Shown here in pieces: positions 12,924 to 20,661 of a stretch of DNA of 24,813 nt. Within the stretch, counting starts at the first letter, position 1. Every line of letters begins with the position of its first letter. The notes under the pieces were generated by a model, which searched no databases, had not been told where the DNA came from, and saw only the letters and a program-made list of their open reading frames with translations. The position numbers and the translations under genes are program-made. Source of the DNA: Thioalkalivibrio sp. (GTDB lineage Bacteria > Pseudomonadota > Gammaproteobacteria > Ectothiorhodospirales > Ectothiorhodospiraceae); assembly GCA_003555285.1 (NCBI GenBank), contig PWGH01000012.1, forward strand, positions 1 through 24,813, in the 5' to 3' direction.

Positions 12924-13733
12924 ATGATCGGTGCGATTGCCGGAGATATCATCGGGTCGCTGCACGAAGGTGCGGCGTCTCAGTCGAAGGACTTTCCACT
13001 GTTCGTGCCCGGTTCGAGGTTCACGGATGACACGGTCCTGACCGTTGCGGTGGCCAGTGCGGTGATGGGCGGTGCCGAGTACGCGGACGCGCTGCGCACG
13101 TGGGGGCGGCGCTACCCGCAGGCCGGGTACGGAGGCTGGTTCCACCGCTGGCTGTTCCAGGATAACGCCCCAGCTTACAATAGCTTCGGCAACGGCTCGG
13201 CGATGCGGGTTGCGGCCATCGGCTGGGCTTTCGACGACCTGGAGGCCGTGTTGCGCGAGGCGGCCCGAAGCGCGGAGGTGACGCACAACCATCCGGAAGG
13301 CATCAAGGGCGCCCAGGCCGTGGCGGCGGCGGTGTGGGCTGGACGGACCGGGCATGGCAAGACGCGGATTGCGACTCTATTGAGGGAGCACTTCGGGTAC
13401 GCATGCGATCTCGACTGGAACACCCTGCACGGTCGCGGTGGGTTCGATATCACCTGCCAGGGCACGGTACCAGCCGCCGCCGCCGCCTTCCTGCAAGCCA
13501 CGGATTTCGAGGATGCCGTGCGCAATGCCGTCTCGCTCGGCGGCGATGCGGATACGCTGGCGTGCATCGCCGGTGCGATGGCCGAGGCTCATTACGGGTG
13601 CGTTCCGGAGGCGATTCAGGCCGAGGTGGTGACCCGCCTGGATCCGGTGCTGCGCGCGGAGGTTGCCGCCTTCGCGCACCGCTACGGCGTCCCGATGGCC
13701 GATGGGCAGGACATCGCCCGGGGCCAGCCCTGA
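12924..13733 (+). CDS. ADP-ribosylglycohydrolase family protein (DraG/ARH-like)
   Basis: A 269-residue all-helical ADP-ribosylglycohydrolase that would remove ADP-ribose from a protein or nucleic acid substrate using two Mg or Mn ions. The metal-binding landmarks are intact: 'GAIAGDIIGS' near residues 3-12, 'FTDDTVLT' at 33-40 (T34, D35, D36), 'GNGSAMRV' at 89-96, 'HNHPEGIKGA' at 121-130, and 'SLGGDADTLA' at 204-213 (D208, D210, T211). ATG 12924 follows AGGAGGGG with a suitable spacer. The AAA/R3H gene starts 68 bases after its stop on the same strand, so co-transcription is possible. No partner ADP-ribosyltransferase is seen in the window. The specific substrate cannot be deduced. Confidence 0.92.
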   Translation: MIGAIAGDIIGSLHEGAASQSKDFPLFVPGSRFTDDTVLTVAVASAVMGGAEYADALRTWGRRYPQAGYGGWFHRWLFQDNAPAYNSFGNGSAMRVAAIGWAFDDLEAVLREAARSAEVTHNHPEGIKGAQAVAAAVWAGRTGHGKTRIATLLREHFGYACDLDWNTLHGRGGFDITCQGTVPAAAAAFLQATDFEDAVRNAVSLGGDADTLACIAGAMAEAHYGCVPEAIQAEVVTRLDPVLRAEVAAFAHRYGVPMADGQDIARGQP

Positions 13734-13801
13734 TGGCCCTTCAGCGAAGGCGGCATAATGGATGCCCCCTTGCTCGGATTGACGAAGGCGGGAGCCGGAC
13801 C

Positions 13802-15511
13802 ATGACGGTAACCCAGACGGACGATCTTCATCTCTTGCTGAAAACGCTGCCGCCGGCATTGCAGCGGATGCTGGAGGCGAAGGCCAGAGACGATCTGCTC
13901 GAGGTCGTGATGGATTTCGGGCGCCTGCCGCAGGCCCGCTATCCGGGCCGTGCGGTCAATCTCGCAGAGACCGCAGTCGCGGGTGAGGACATCGAACAGG
14001 TCGTCCGGTCGGTGGGTGAATTCGGGGCGGACAATCGCGCCGGCATTCCCGGAACGCTGCATCGCATCTCCGCGATCCGCAACCGCAAGGGTGTGATCAT
14101 CGGGCTGACGCTGCGCGTCGGCCGCGCGGTGTTCGGCACCATCGATTCGATGCGCGACCAGATCGAAGACGGCAAGAGCCTCCTGTTGCTGGGTCCCCCC
14201 GGTGTCGGCAAGACCACCCGCCTGCGGGAGATCGCCCGCGTGTTGGCGGACGATTTCGGCAAGCGGGTCGTGGTGATCGACACCTCCAACGAGATCGCCG
14301 GCGACGGCGATGTGCCGCATCCCGGCATCGGCAGCGCACGCCGGATGCAGGTCCCGCACCCGGAGGCGCAGCACGGGGTGATGATCGAGGCGGTGGAGAA
14401 TCACATGCCGGAGGCCATTGTGATCGATGAAATCGGCACCGCCGCCGAGGCCCTGGCCGCCCGCACCATCGCCGAGCGCGGCGTGCAGCTGATCGGAACG
14501 GCGCATGGCAATACCCTGGAAAACCTGGTCTTGAATCCGACCCTGTCCGACCTGATCGGCGGTGTGCAGGTCGTCACCCTCACCGACGAGGAAGCGCGTC
14601 TGCGCGGCACCCAGAAGACGGTCTCCGAACGCAAGGCGCCACCGACCTTCGACGCGGTGGTCGAGTTGCTGGACCGCGGTCAGCTCATCGTCCATGTGCA
14701 GACCGCTTCGGCTGTCGATCGATTACTCCGCGGACAGGCGCCGGGTGGGCAGCGCCGGGACGGTGCCGAGCAACACCGTGGAGCGGAGCACGCGTCCGCC
14801 GCACCGGCGCATGCGCCCGCCCATGATCTTGCCCCCGAACCCGGACGGGAGTCCGGCCGCGCATCCGAAGGTGGGTTCGAGCGCGGGGCTGGCCCCGAGT
14901 CCGGCCCCGAGTCCGGTCGCGGGTCCGGCCGTGAGTTCGCGCGTGACTCCGATCGCGAGTCCCGGTATGAGTCCACGCGTGAATCGGATCGCAGCGGGAG
15001 GCAGGAGGCACCCGAAGGGCGGCGTCTGTCGTTGCCCGGCGAGCAGCCGCAGCGTCAGGTCATGATCTATCCGTACGCGATCAGTCGCGACCTGGTCGAG
15101 CGGGTGATCCGTACCCTACGACTCGATGCCCGGACCATCGGCCGGGCGGAGCAGGCCGATGTGATCATTGCCTTGCGTTCGCGCACCGACGATCAGCGCC
15201 TGCAGCGGATACTGAACGCCAATCCCGCGCCCGTGTATGCGATCAAGAAGAACACCACCGCACAAATCCGGCGCGCGCTGCAAGACGCCTTTCATGTCAG
15301 CCACGACATCGACGATGAGGTTCTTGCGGCCGCGGTGCGGGAGGCCGAACAGGCCGTCCGCGAGGTCCTGGAAACCCGGGAGCCTCAGGCGCTCGCGCCC
15401 CAACCCGCCGCCGTGCGAGAACTGCAGCACAAGGTCGTGGTGCAGCACCAACTGTGTGCCGAAGGGCGCGGCAGCGGCACCGAGCGCCACCTGGTCGTCC
15501 ATCCCCTTTAA
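13802..15511 (+). CDS. Ycf45/SpoIIIAA-like AAA ATPase with C-terminal R3H domain
   Basis: A 569-residue protein. Residues 1-110 are the conserved N-terminal region ('LEVVMDFGRLPQARYPGRAV', 'GTLHRISAIRNRKGVIIGLT'). The P-loop ATPase follows: Walker A 'GPPGVGKTT' at 131-139, 'VIDTSNEIAGDGDVPH' near 158-173, and Walker B 'AIVIDEIG' at 205-212. This is the R3H-associated AAA group related to plastid Ycf45 and sporulation SpoIIIAA, best known from cyanobacteria. A hydrophilic linker of about 50 residues rich in Glu, Ser, Gly and Arg (near 350-400), made of imperfect repeats, separates it from a C-terminal part with 'IYPYAISRDLVERVIRTLRL'. The protein ends in an R3H single-stranded nucleic acid binding motif, RELQH (R539, H543), then 'RHLVVHP'. 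It probably acts as a nucleic-acid-associated ATPase; the role is unknown. The stop overlaps the convergent psd stop. Confidence 0.9.
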   Translation: MTVTQTDDLHLLLKTLPPALQRMLEAKARDDLLEVVMDFGRLPQARYPGRAVNLAETAVAGEDIEQVVRSVGEFGADNRAGIPGTLHRISAIRNRKGVIIGLTLRVGRAVFGTIDSMRDQIEDGKSLLLLGPPGVGKTTRLREIARVLADDFGKRVVVIDTSNEIAGDGDVPHPGIGSARRMQVPHPEAQHGVMIEAVENHMPEAIVIDEIGTAAEALAARTIAERGVQLIGTAHGNTLENLVLNPTLSDLIGGVQVVTLTDEEARLRGTQKTVSERKAPPTFDAVVELLDRGQLIVHVQTASAVDRLLRGQAPGGQRRDGAEQHRGAEHASAAPAHAPAHDLAPEPGRESGRASEGGFERGAGPESGPESGRGSGREFARDSDRESRYESTRESDRSGRQEAPEGRRLSLPGEQPQRQVMIYPYAISRDLVERVIRTLRLDARTIGRAEQADVIIALRSRTDDQRLQRILNANPAPVYAIKKNTTAQIRRALQDAFHVSHDIDDEVLAAAVREAEQAVREVLETREPQALAPQPAAVRELQHKVVVQHQLCAEGRGSGTERHLVVHPL

Positions 15512-16359
15512 CGGGCGATGGCTTCGCGGATTCGTACGAAGGCCTGGGGTGCGAGTTTGGAATCGAAGTGCAATGGGCAGTCGGGCAGGAGCAGGATCAC
15601 CGAGGAGCCGAGGTTGAAGCGGCCCATCTCGGCCCCGCGTTCGAGGGTGATGTCCTGGTCGGAATAGTCGATGCGGCTGATGCGGCCGCCGGCCGGTGGG
15701 GTGATCTCGCCGGCCCAGACCGTTTCGATGGAGCCCACGTTGATCGCGCCGATCAGCGCCATCGCGATCGGCCCGATGTCCGTGTCGAAGCAGGCCACCA
15801 CCCGTTCGTTGCGGGCGTACAGGCGGGGAGTTTGGGCGACGATGCCCGGGGCCACCGAGAACAGCCGGCCGGGAATGTGCAGCATCGTGGTGAGCCGGCC
15901 GGACACCGGCATGTGCATGCGGTGGTAATCGCGCGGCGACAGGTAGACCGTCAGATAACGTCCGTTCTGGAACGGCTCGGCCAGGTCCGCGAATCCGCCC
16001 AACAGATCGATCACGCTGTACTCGTGTCCCTTGGCCTGAAAGACCTGGCCCGCCTCGATGGTCCCGAAGGCGCTGACCAGGGCATCGGCGGGGCTCAGAA
16101 TGCTGTCCTCGTCGCCCTCGAGCGGGCGCACCTCGGGCCGCAGCGCGCGGGTGAACAGGGCATTGAAGCTCGGGTAGGCGGCCGGATCGGACTGCACGGC
16201 CTCGCTCAGGTCCAGCTTGTAGCGGCGGATGAACCAGCGTAGCAGGGGCTGCATGCGCGGTGATTCCCAACGTGCCAGGCGGTGGGTCAGGCGCGAGATC
16301 GCGTGATGCGGCAGCAGGCTAAGGATCTGGGCGAGCAGGAAGTCTTTGGTATCGGCCAT
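15508..16359 (-). CDS. psd: Phosphatidylserine decarboxylase proenzyme
   Basis: This converts phosphatidylserine to phosphatidylethanolamine at the inner membrane. The proenzyme self-cleaves to form a pyruvoyl group. The 283-residue length matches the E. coli type. Catalytic elements: 'LSPADALVSAFG' with D92, 'YLSPRDYHRMHMPV' with H149, and the cleavage site 'RFNLGSSVILLL', where G251-S252 is cut and S252 becomes the pyruvoyl group. The usual motif is LGST and here it is LGSS, a conservative change also known from some eukaryotic enzymes. ATG 16359 begins MADTKDFLLAQILSLLP, the expected start; the open frame extends 63 codons further upstream without family similarity. It converges on the R3H ATPase gene, and the two stop codons interleave over TTAA. 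Confidence 0.95.
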   Translation of the reverse strand: MADTKDFLLAQILSLLPHHAISRLTHRLARWESPRMQPLLRWFIRRYKLDLSEAVQSDPAAYPSFNALFTRALRPEVRPLEGDEDSILSPADALVSAFGTIEAGQVFQAKGHEYSVIDLLGGFADLAEPFQNGRYLTVYLSPRDYHRMHMPVSGRLTTMLHIPGRLFSVAPGIVAQTPRLYARNERVVACFDTDIGPIAMALIGAINVGSIETVWAGEITPPAGGRISRIDYSDQDITLERGAEMGRFNLGSSVILLLPDCPLHFDSKLAPQAFVRIREAIAR

Positions 16360-16530
16360 CGAGGTCCATAACGGGAGGGCAGGTGCCGGTCCAGGCGCCT
16401 GCAAGCCCGTAATGATACCGCATCCCCGCGCGTTGTCGCACGGGTGATCGGGTCGTTGACGACGCGAATAACCGTGCGCCGCGCGGCACCGCCGAGGCAT
16501 CGCTCCCGGTTGAGGATCGGCTCGGTTCAG

Positions 16531-16608
16531 TTCGGTCCGGCGGAGCATCGCCCGGCGAAGGATCGGCCCAGTTAAGTTCGGTCCGGCGAAGAATTGGCCC
16601 GGCGAAGG
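16531..16608. repeat. Two-copy 46-bp tandem repeat upstream of psd
   Basis: ttcggtccggcg, then 8 variable bases, then cccggcgaagg, occurs at 16531-16562 and again at 16577-16608, a 46-bp period. It lies between the 3' end of the EAL gene and psd. It may simply be duplicated intergenic sequence. The psd promoter should lie between here and 16359, but no clear -35/-10 pair stood out. Confidence 0.55.
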
Positions 16609-16624
16609 CGCGCCCCGGGTGGCG

Positions 16625-18883
16625 CTACAGGCCCTCGGCGAAGTTGTAGTCGGGTTGTTCGCTCGGCGGGTGTACGAAATACCCCTGCACCAGATTCACC
16701 TCCATGCCGAAGAGTACCGTCAGCGTGCTGGCATCCTCCACGAAGGGCACGATCACCTGTCTTTGGCTCGCATGTGCGGTGCGGGTGAAGTCCTGTACGG
16801 CCGTCTGGCTGGAGGCGTCCTGCGCGAGCGTTTCGACATAGGCGCCATCCAATCGAATGTAGGCAGCGTCGATGTGCTCGAAGAGCTGAAACGGATCGAG
16901 CCCGTTGCCGAAGTCCGCGATACACAGGCCGACCCCCAGGTCTTTCAGGCCTTGTGCGGTCTGGATCGCATGGTCCAGTTCGGTCAGGATGCTGGCCTCC
17001 TTGAATTCCACGACCAGGTTCGCCGGCGGCACCTGGTGGCGCTCGAGGACGGGCTGCAGCCACGCCGCCACCGGCTCGGCGCCCAGGGAACCCTGGCTGA
17101 GCTTGACGAAGAACAGAGTGCGCGGATCCCGCTGGCATTCCTTGGCCAGCATCACCAGGGCGTGCTGGATGATCCAGCGATCCAGGGGAGCGGCCACGCC
17201 CTCGCGTTCGGCGGCGGGCAGGAAGTCGGTGGGCTCGTAGGCTTCGCCGTCGGCGCCTTCGAGTCGGACATACACGGTGTAGCAGGGGATGTCCGCACCG
17301 TGCAGGCTGACCACCGGCTGGTAGAGCAGGCGCAGACGGTCGTTGCGGATCGCATCCTCGATGCGGGACTTCCACAGCGCATCGACCTCGGTATTGCCGT
17401 GGCGGGCTCCGGGAAGGGCCGGGAAGCCGAAGCGGTTGCCACCGGCGGCGCGGGCTTCGGCCATGGCCTGGTGCGCGAGCTTGATCAGGTCCTCGGCCAT
17501 CGGGCCGGAATCGTCGGCCAACATCGCGCCACAGGACAGCGAAGCGCTGATCGAGGCTTGACCGAGGTCGATGCTGCGTCCGTGGGTGTCGGCCAGCAGA
17601 CCCTCGAGTTGCTGCTCGAGGGTCTCGCGGGCGATATCGGCCAGCACCACGCCATAGTGCCCGTCCTCCAGCAGCGCCACGGCCGCCGGGGCCGGGAAGT
17701 GCCCGCGGAGCAGGAGGCCGATTTCGTCGTGTACGCGATCGGCCAGGCGCACATCGCTGGGGTCGGCGGCATCCAAAGCCAATACCAGCAGGCCGAAGGG
17801 GCGCTCGGACCGTGCCGATTCCAGCAGCCGATCCTTCACCGCCTCCAGGAAGTCGTGCGCGTTCAGGAAGTGCGGTCGGGCCCGCGGCGCGGGCTCAGGC
17901 GGTGGGGTTGGTGCCGCCGATGGGGGCGGGCTGGCCGGAGCGGGTGCCGCCGGTGGCGGTGGGGCCGGGGCCGTGCTGGCCGGGGCCGGGCCGGATTGAT
18001 AAGGGGTCGATTGAGCCGAGCGCGCTTGGGCCGAGGCTGATTGATGCGGGGCCGTCGGCGGGGCGGCATGATCCCCCCCGAGCCGTGCGGTGGATCGGCT
18101 CGGGGCATCCAGCAAAAGCCCGTTGTCCTCCAGGGACAGGTGCACCACGGTGCAGGGGTTGCCGTCGATGATCGCCCCGGCCAGCAGCAGATCGGCGTCG
18201 AAGGTACGGCCCCGATGGGTACGCAGGGTCAGGGTCTCGCAGGTCTCCGTATTTTCCGGTTGGCTTTGCCGCATGCTCAGCAGGCGGAGCAGGTCTTCCT
18301 GCTGCTCGGGAATCACGAGTTCCTGCAGGATCACATGATCGAGGCTCTCGGTCAGGTCGAGTTCGAAGCAGTCCCGCCAAGTGTCATTGGCGTAGGTGGC
18401 GACCCCCTGATAAAAGCAGGCGATCGGGTTGCGCGAGGTGTCCAGCATCAGCAAATAGCGCCGGTCCGCCTCCCGGAGCAGCGTTCTGAGGTGGTTGAGT
18501 TCCCGATTCTTGCCGAGGTGTTCAACCGCCTTCAGGATCATCGCCGCAGCCAGCTCGTGGTACTGGCTGTCCACCACGGCAAAGGCGCCGTTGTCGAGGT
18601 CCTGCAGGCGCTGGGGATCCCCGCGGGTGGTGAGCACCACCACCGGGGTCTGCCGGCCGCTGCGATGCAGCGACTCGTTCAGATCATCCAGGCCGATCTC
18701 GAGATCCGCGTCCATCAGCACCAGCGCGTCGAAGCGGTGGCTCTGCAGCAGGCGGTTCAGGTCACGGACGTTGCCGGCCTGTTTCGGGCGCACCGCATTT
18801 CCGCGTTGGCGAATCCGCCCGATGACCTGATCGGCGAGATCGGGATGCCGCGTTATGAACAGGAGGTTTATCGAATTGATCAT
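16625..18883 (-). CDS. FimX-like REC-PAS-GGDEF-EAL protein with degenerate catalytic motifs
   Basis: A 752-residue cytoplasmic protein. A receiver-like domain (residues 1-125) is followed by a PAS-like region (about 140-255). A Pro/Ala/Ser-rich linker (260-335) then leads to a GGDEF-type domain (340-490) and an EAL-type domain (500-745). The GGDEF signature is replaced by 'DGHYGVVL'. The EAL signature is replaced by 'CYTVYVRLEG', and other metal ligands are altered ('VEFKEASIL'), while 'LYQPVVSL' and 'LVQGYFVHPPS' remain. The architecture and loss of motifs resemble Pseudomonas FimX, a c-di-GMP-binding effector of type IV pilus assembly rather than a cyclase or phosphodiesterase. ATG 18883 has AGAGG upstream; a TTG lies just before it. 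It is divergent from prmB. Assignment to FimX itself is tentative. Confidence 0.85.
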   Translation of the reverse strand: MINSINLLFITRHPDLADQVIGRIRQRGNAVRPKQAGNVRDLNRLLQSHRFDALVLMDADLEIGLDDLNESLHRSGRQTPVVVLTTRGDPQRLQDLDNGAFAVVDSQYHELAAAMILKAVEHLGKNRELNHLRTLLREADRRYLLMLDTSRNPIACFYQGVATYANDTWRDCFELDLTESLDHVILQELVIPEQQEDLLRLLSMRQSQPENTETCETLTLRTHRGRTFDADLLLAGAIIDGNPCTVVHLSLEDNGLLLDAPSRSTARLGGDHAAPPTAPHQSASAQARSAQSTPYQSGPAPASTAPAPPPPAAPAPASPPPSAAPTPPPEPAPRARPHFLNAHDFLEAVKDRLLESARSERPFGLLVLALDAADPSDVRLADRVHDEIGLLLRGHFPAPAAVALLEDGHYGVVLADIARETLEQQLEGLLADTHGRSIDLGQASISASLSCGAMLADDSGPMAEDLIKLAHQAMAEARAAGGNRFGFPALPGARHGNTEVDALWKSRIEDAIRNDRLRLLYQPVVSLHGADIPCYTVYVRLEGADGEAYEPTDFLPAAEREGVAAPLDRWIIQHALVMLAKECQRDPRTLFFVKLSQGSLGAEPVAAWLQPVLERHQVPPANLVVEFKEASILTELDHAIQTAQGLKDLGVGLCIADFGNGLDPFQLFEHIDAAYIRLDGAYVETLAQDASSQTAVQDFTRTAHASQRQVIVPFVEDASTLTVLFGMEVNLVQGYFVHPPSEQPDYNFAEGL

Positions 18884-18918
18884 CAATGCCCTCTCACGGG
18901 CGGATTACAAACCCGGCG

Positions 18919-18924
18919 AGTATA
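18919..18924 (-). promoter_or_regulatory. Possible -10 element for the FimX-like gene
   Basis: On the minus strand TATACT lies 36 bases upstream of the ATG at 18883, preceded by a T-rich stretch (ttttgttcccggctttg). No good -35 at 17 bp was found, so this is a weak suggestion. Confidence 0.25.
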
Positions 18925-19114
18925 CAAAGCCGGGAACAAAATGGGGGCATCGGCCGGCCACAGGCCGGATCCCGCCATTCGATTATGTTGTAGAGTGGAA
19001 CATTCCTCGCGGTGACGCCAGCCGGAGGCCCGGTGTGCGTTTTGCCCCGGGTCCTGCGGCGGTGGGTGCACTGTACTTTTCCTGGACTCGTCCCCTGGCT
19101 TGAAGGCATTCCCC

Positions 19115-20005
19115 ATGGACCTGGTTACCGATCTGCGCACGATTCGGGACTTCATTCGCTTCGGCGCCAGTCAGTTCCGGGCCGCGCGCCTGAGCTTCGG
19201 GCATGGGACCGACAACGCCGAGGACGAGGCGGGCTGGCTGGTGCTGCACACCCTGTCCCTGCCGCTGGATCTGCCGGAGAGCTGGTGGGAGAGCCGCCTG
19301 GTCCGGGCCGAGCGGCTGCGGGTGGAGGCGGTGTTGCGCGAGCGCGTAAGTACGCGCAAGCCGGCGGCGTACATCACCCGCGAGGCCTGGTTCATGGGGT
19401 TGCCATTCTATGTCGACGAGCGCGTGCTGGTCCCGCGCTCGCCGCTGTCCGAGTTGATCCTGGCGGGCTTCGCCCCGTGGGCGGATCCCGAGGCCGTGCA
19501 TCGCGTGCTGGATCTGTGCACCGGCAGCGGCTGTATCGGCATCGCCACCGGGATGGTGTTGCCCGAGGCCGATATCTGGTTGTCCGATGTGTCCGCCGAT
19601 GCGCTGGCCGTGGCGCGCATCAATGTCGAACGCCATGCGATGGCGGCGCGGACCCGGGTGGTCCAGAGCGATGTCTTCGACGGGCTCGGCGCGGCGCCGG
19701 GTTTCGATTTGATCGTCTCCAATCCGCCCTATGTCGATGCCCGGGACATGGCCGAGCTGACCTCGGAGTACCAGCACGAGCCGGCGTTGGGGTTGGCGGC
19801 CGGCACCGACGGTCTGGATATCGTGCGGCGCATCCTGACCGGCGCCCGGGCGCGGCTGAATCCGGGTGGGGTGCTGGTGGTCGAGGTCGGCAACAGTCAG
19901 CCGGCAGTGGAAGCGCGTTTTCCCGACATCCCCTTCACCTGGCTGGAGTTTTCCGGCGGCGGCCAGGGCGTCTTTCTGCTGACGCGCGAGCAGATTCCCG
20001 CGTAG
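19115..20005 (+). CDS. prmB: 50S ribosomal protein L3 N(5)-glutamine methyltransferase
   Basis: An S-adenosylmethionine-dependent methyltransferase that modifies a glutamine of ribosomal protein L3. The 296-residue protein has the N-terminal helical region 'LRTIRDFIRFGASQFRAARL' and the PrmB-specific 'KPAAYITREAWFMGLPFYVD' near 82-101. The SAM loop 'LDLCTGSGCIGIA' lies at 132-144, and the catalytic 'NPPYV' at 203-207 (N203) coordinates the glutamine amide. ATG 19115 has gaagg 8 bases upstream; a TTG start at 19100 is in frame but overlaps that site. In many gammaproteobacteria prmB lies directly upstream of aroC. Here a convergent rhodanese gene sits between them, so the two are separate transcription units. 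Confidence 0.95.
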   Translation: MDLVTDLRTIRDFIRFGASQFRAARLSFGHGTDNAEDEAGWLVLHTLSLPLDLPESWWESRLVRAERLRVEAVLRERVSTRKPAAYITREAWFMGLPFYVDERVLVPRSPLSELILAGFAPWADPEAVHRVLDLCTGSGCIGIATGMVLPEADIWLSDVSADALAVARINVERHAMAARTRVVQSDVFDGLGAAPGFDLIVSNPPYVDARDMAELTSEYQHEPALGLAAGTDGLDIVRRILTGARARLNPGGVLVVEVGNSQPAVEARFPDIPFTWLEFSGGGQGVFLLTREQIPA

Positions 20006-20012
20006 TTCATTA

Positions 20013-20037
20013 GGCCGTCCCGCCAGCGCGGGCGGCC
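20013..20037. terminator. Hairpin between convergent prmB and rhodanese genes
   Basis: ggccg-t-cccgc (20013-20023) pairs with gcggg-cggcc (20028-20037), with a single bulged T and a 4-base loop. It lies in the 34-bp gap between the stops of prmB and the opposing rhodanese gene. No U-tract is present on either side. A shared bidirectional terminator is likely from position only. Confidence 0.5.
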
Positions 20038-20039
20038 GC

Positions 20040-20465
20040 TCAGCACTGCTCCCAGGGCAGGCCGTGAAAGCGCCACCCGGACGTCGTCGAGCGCTGGTGA
20101 TGGGCGTCCAGCGGCCCCTCGAAGCCCTCGTCCACCGTATACACATTGTCGATGCCAGCGGCGACCAGGGCCTCGCCGGCGCTGATCGAGCGTTTGCCGC
20201 TGCGGCAGATCAGAAAGATGGCCGGGGCATCCTCGGACTCGTCGCCGATGCCGCCCAGCAGCAGCTTGCGGACCTGCGGCACGAACTGGGGGTTCTCGAC
20301 CCAATCGGGTTCGTCGATCCAGGGAATGTGCACGGCGCTGGTCGGGTGGCCCACGAACAGGTATTCCATGGTCGAGCGGATATCCACCAGCAGATCCCGA
20401 GGGTGGCTGCGCAGGCGATCGAAGGCTTCCTGGGGTGAGATATGCTTGGGTTGGGCTGAAGTCAT
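20040..20465 (-). CDS. Rhodanese-like domain protein (single-domain sulfurtransferase)
   Basis: A 141-residue single rhodanese domain. '[20 protein letters not shown]' opens the fold, and '[20 protein letters not shown]' is the typical second strand and turn. The active-site loop is CRSGKRS, with C87 as the persulfide-carrying cysteine, followed by '[20 protein letters not shown]', the expected C-terminal half. It may transfer sulfane sulfur or detoxify cyanide or thiosulfate; the acceptor is unknown. ATG 20465 (MTSAQPK) was chosen; the open frame extends 32 low-complexity residues upstream to 20561 without domain similarity. No strong Shine-Dalgarno sequence is visible. It converges on prmB and diverges from aroC. 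Confidence 0.9.
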   Translation of the reverse strand: MTSAQPKHISPQEAFDRLRSHPRDLLVDIRSTMEYLFVGHPTSAVHIPWIDEPDWVENPQFVPQVRKLLLGGIGDESEDAPAIFLICRSGKRSISAGEALVAAGIDNVYTVDEGFEGPLDAHHQRSTTSGWRFHGLPWEQC

Positions 20466-20649
20466 CGGTGCACCAGGGTTCGCTGTTGACAAGGTTTGCT
20501 GTTGCGTCGGTTCGCTGCCGGTCGGGGCAGGGGGCCGAACGCGGCCCTTTCCCCGGATCATCCACTGCTGGACCGCAAATGCAAGCGGCCGGCGCGTGGC
20601 TCAGCGCCCGCGGGGCGATAGGCCATACCGTCTTTGGGCGCAGTCGGGC

Positions 20650-20655
20650 TACACT
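20650..20655 (+). promoter_or_regulatory. Possible -10 element for aroC
   Basis: TACACT in the context gggctacactagg lies 6 bases before the aroC ATG. Transcription from it would begin at or next to the start codon, giving a leaderless message, which fits the lack of a clear Shine-Dalgarno sequence. No convincing -35 was found. Confidence 0.3.
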
Positions 20656-20661
20656 AGGCCG

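Noticed and set aside
13334..13801. Upstream extension of the R3H ATPase frame into the glycohydrolase gene
   Set aside because: It overlaps the conserved ADP-ribosylglycohydrolase coding sequence in another frame. ATG 13802 begins the family-like N-terminus.
16359..16548. 63-codon upstream extension of psd
   Set aside because: Arg/Pro-rich and unlike Psd N-termini. MADTKDFLLAQILSLLP at 16359 is the expected start.
20465..20561. N-terminal extension of the rhodanese reading frame
   Set aside because: 32 low-complexity residues outside the rhodanese fold. ATG 20465 gives the normal single-domain length.
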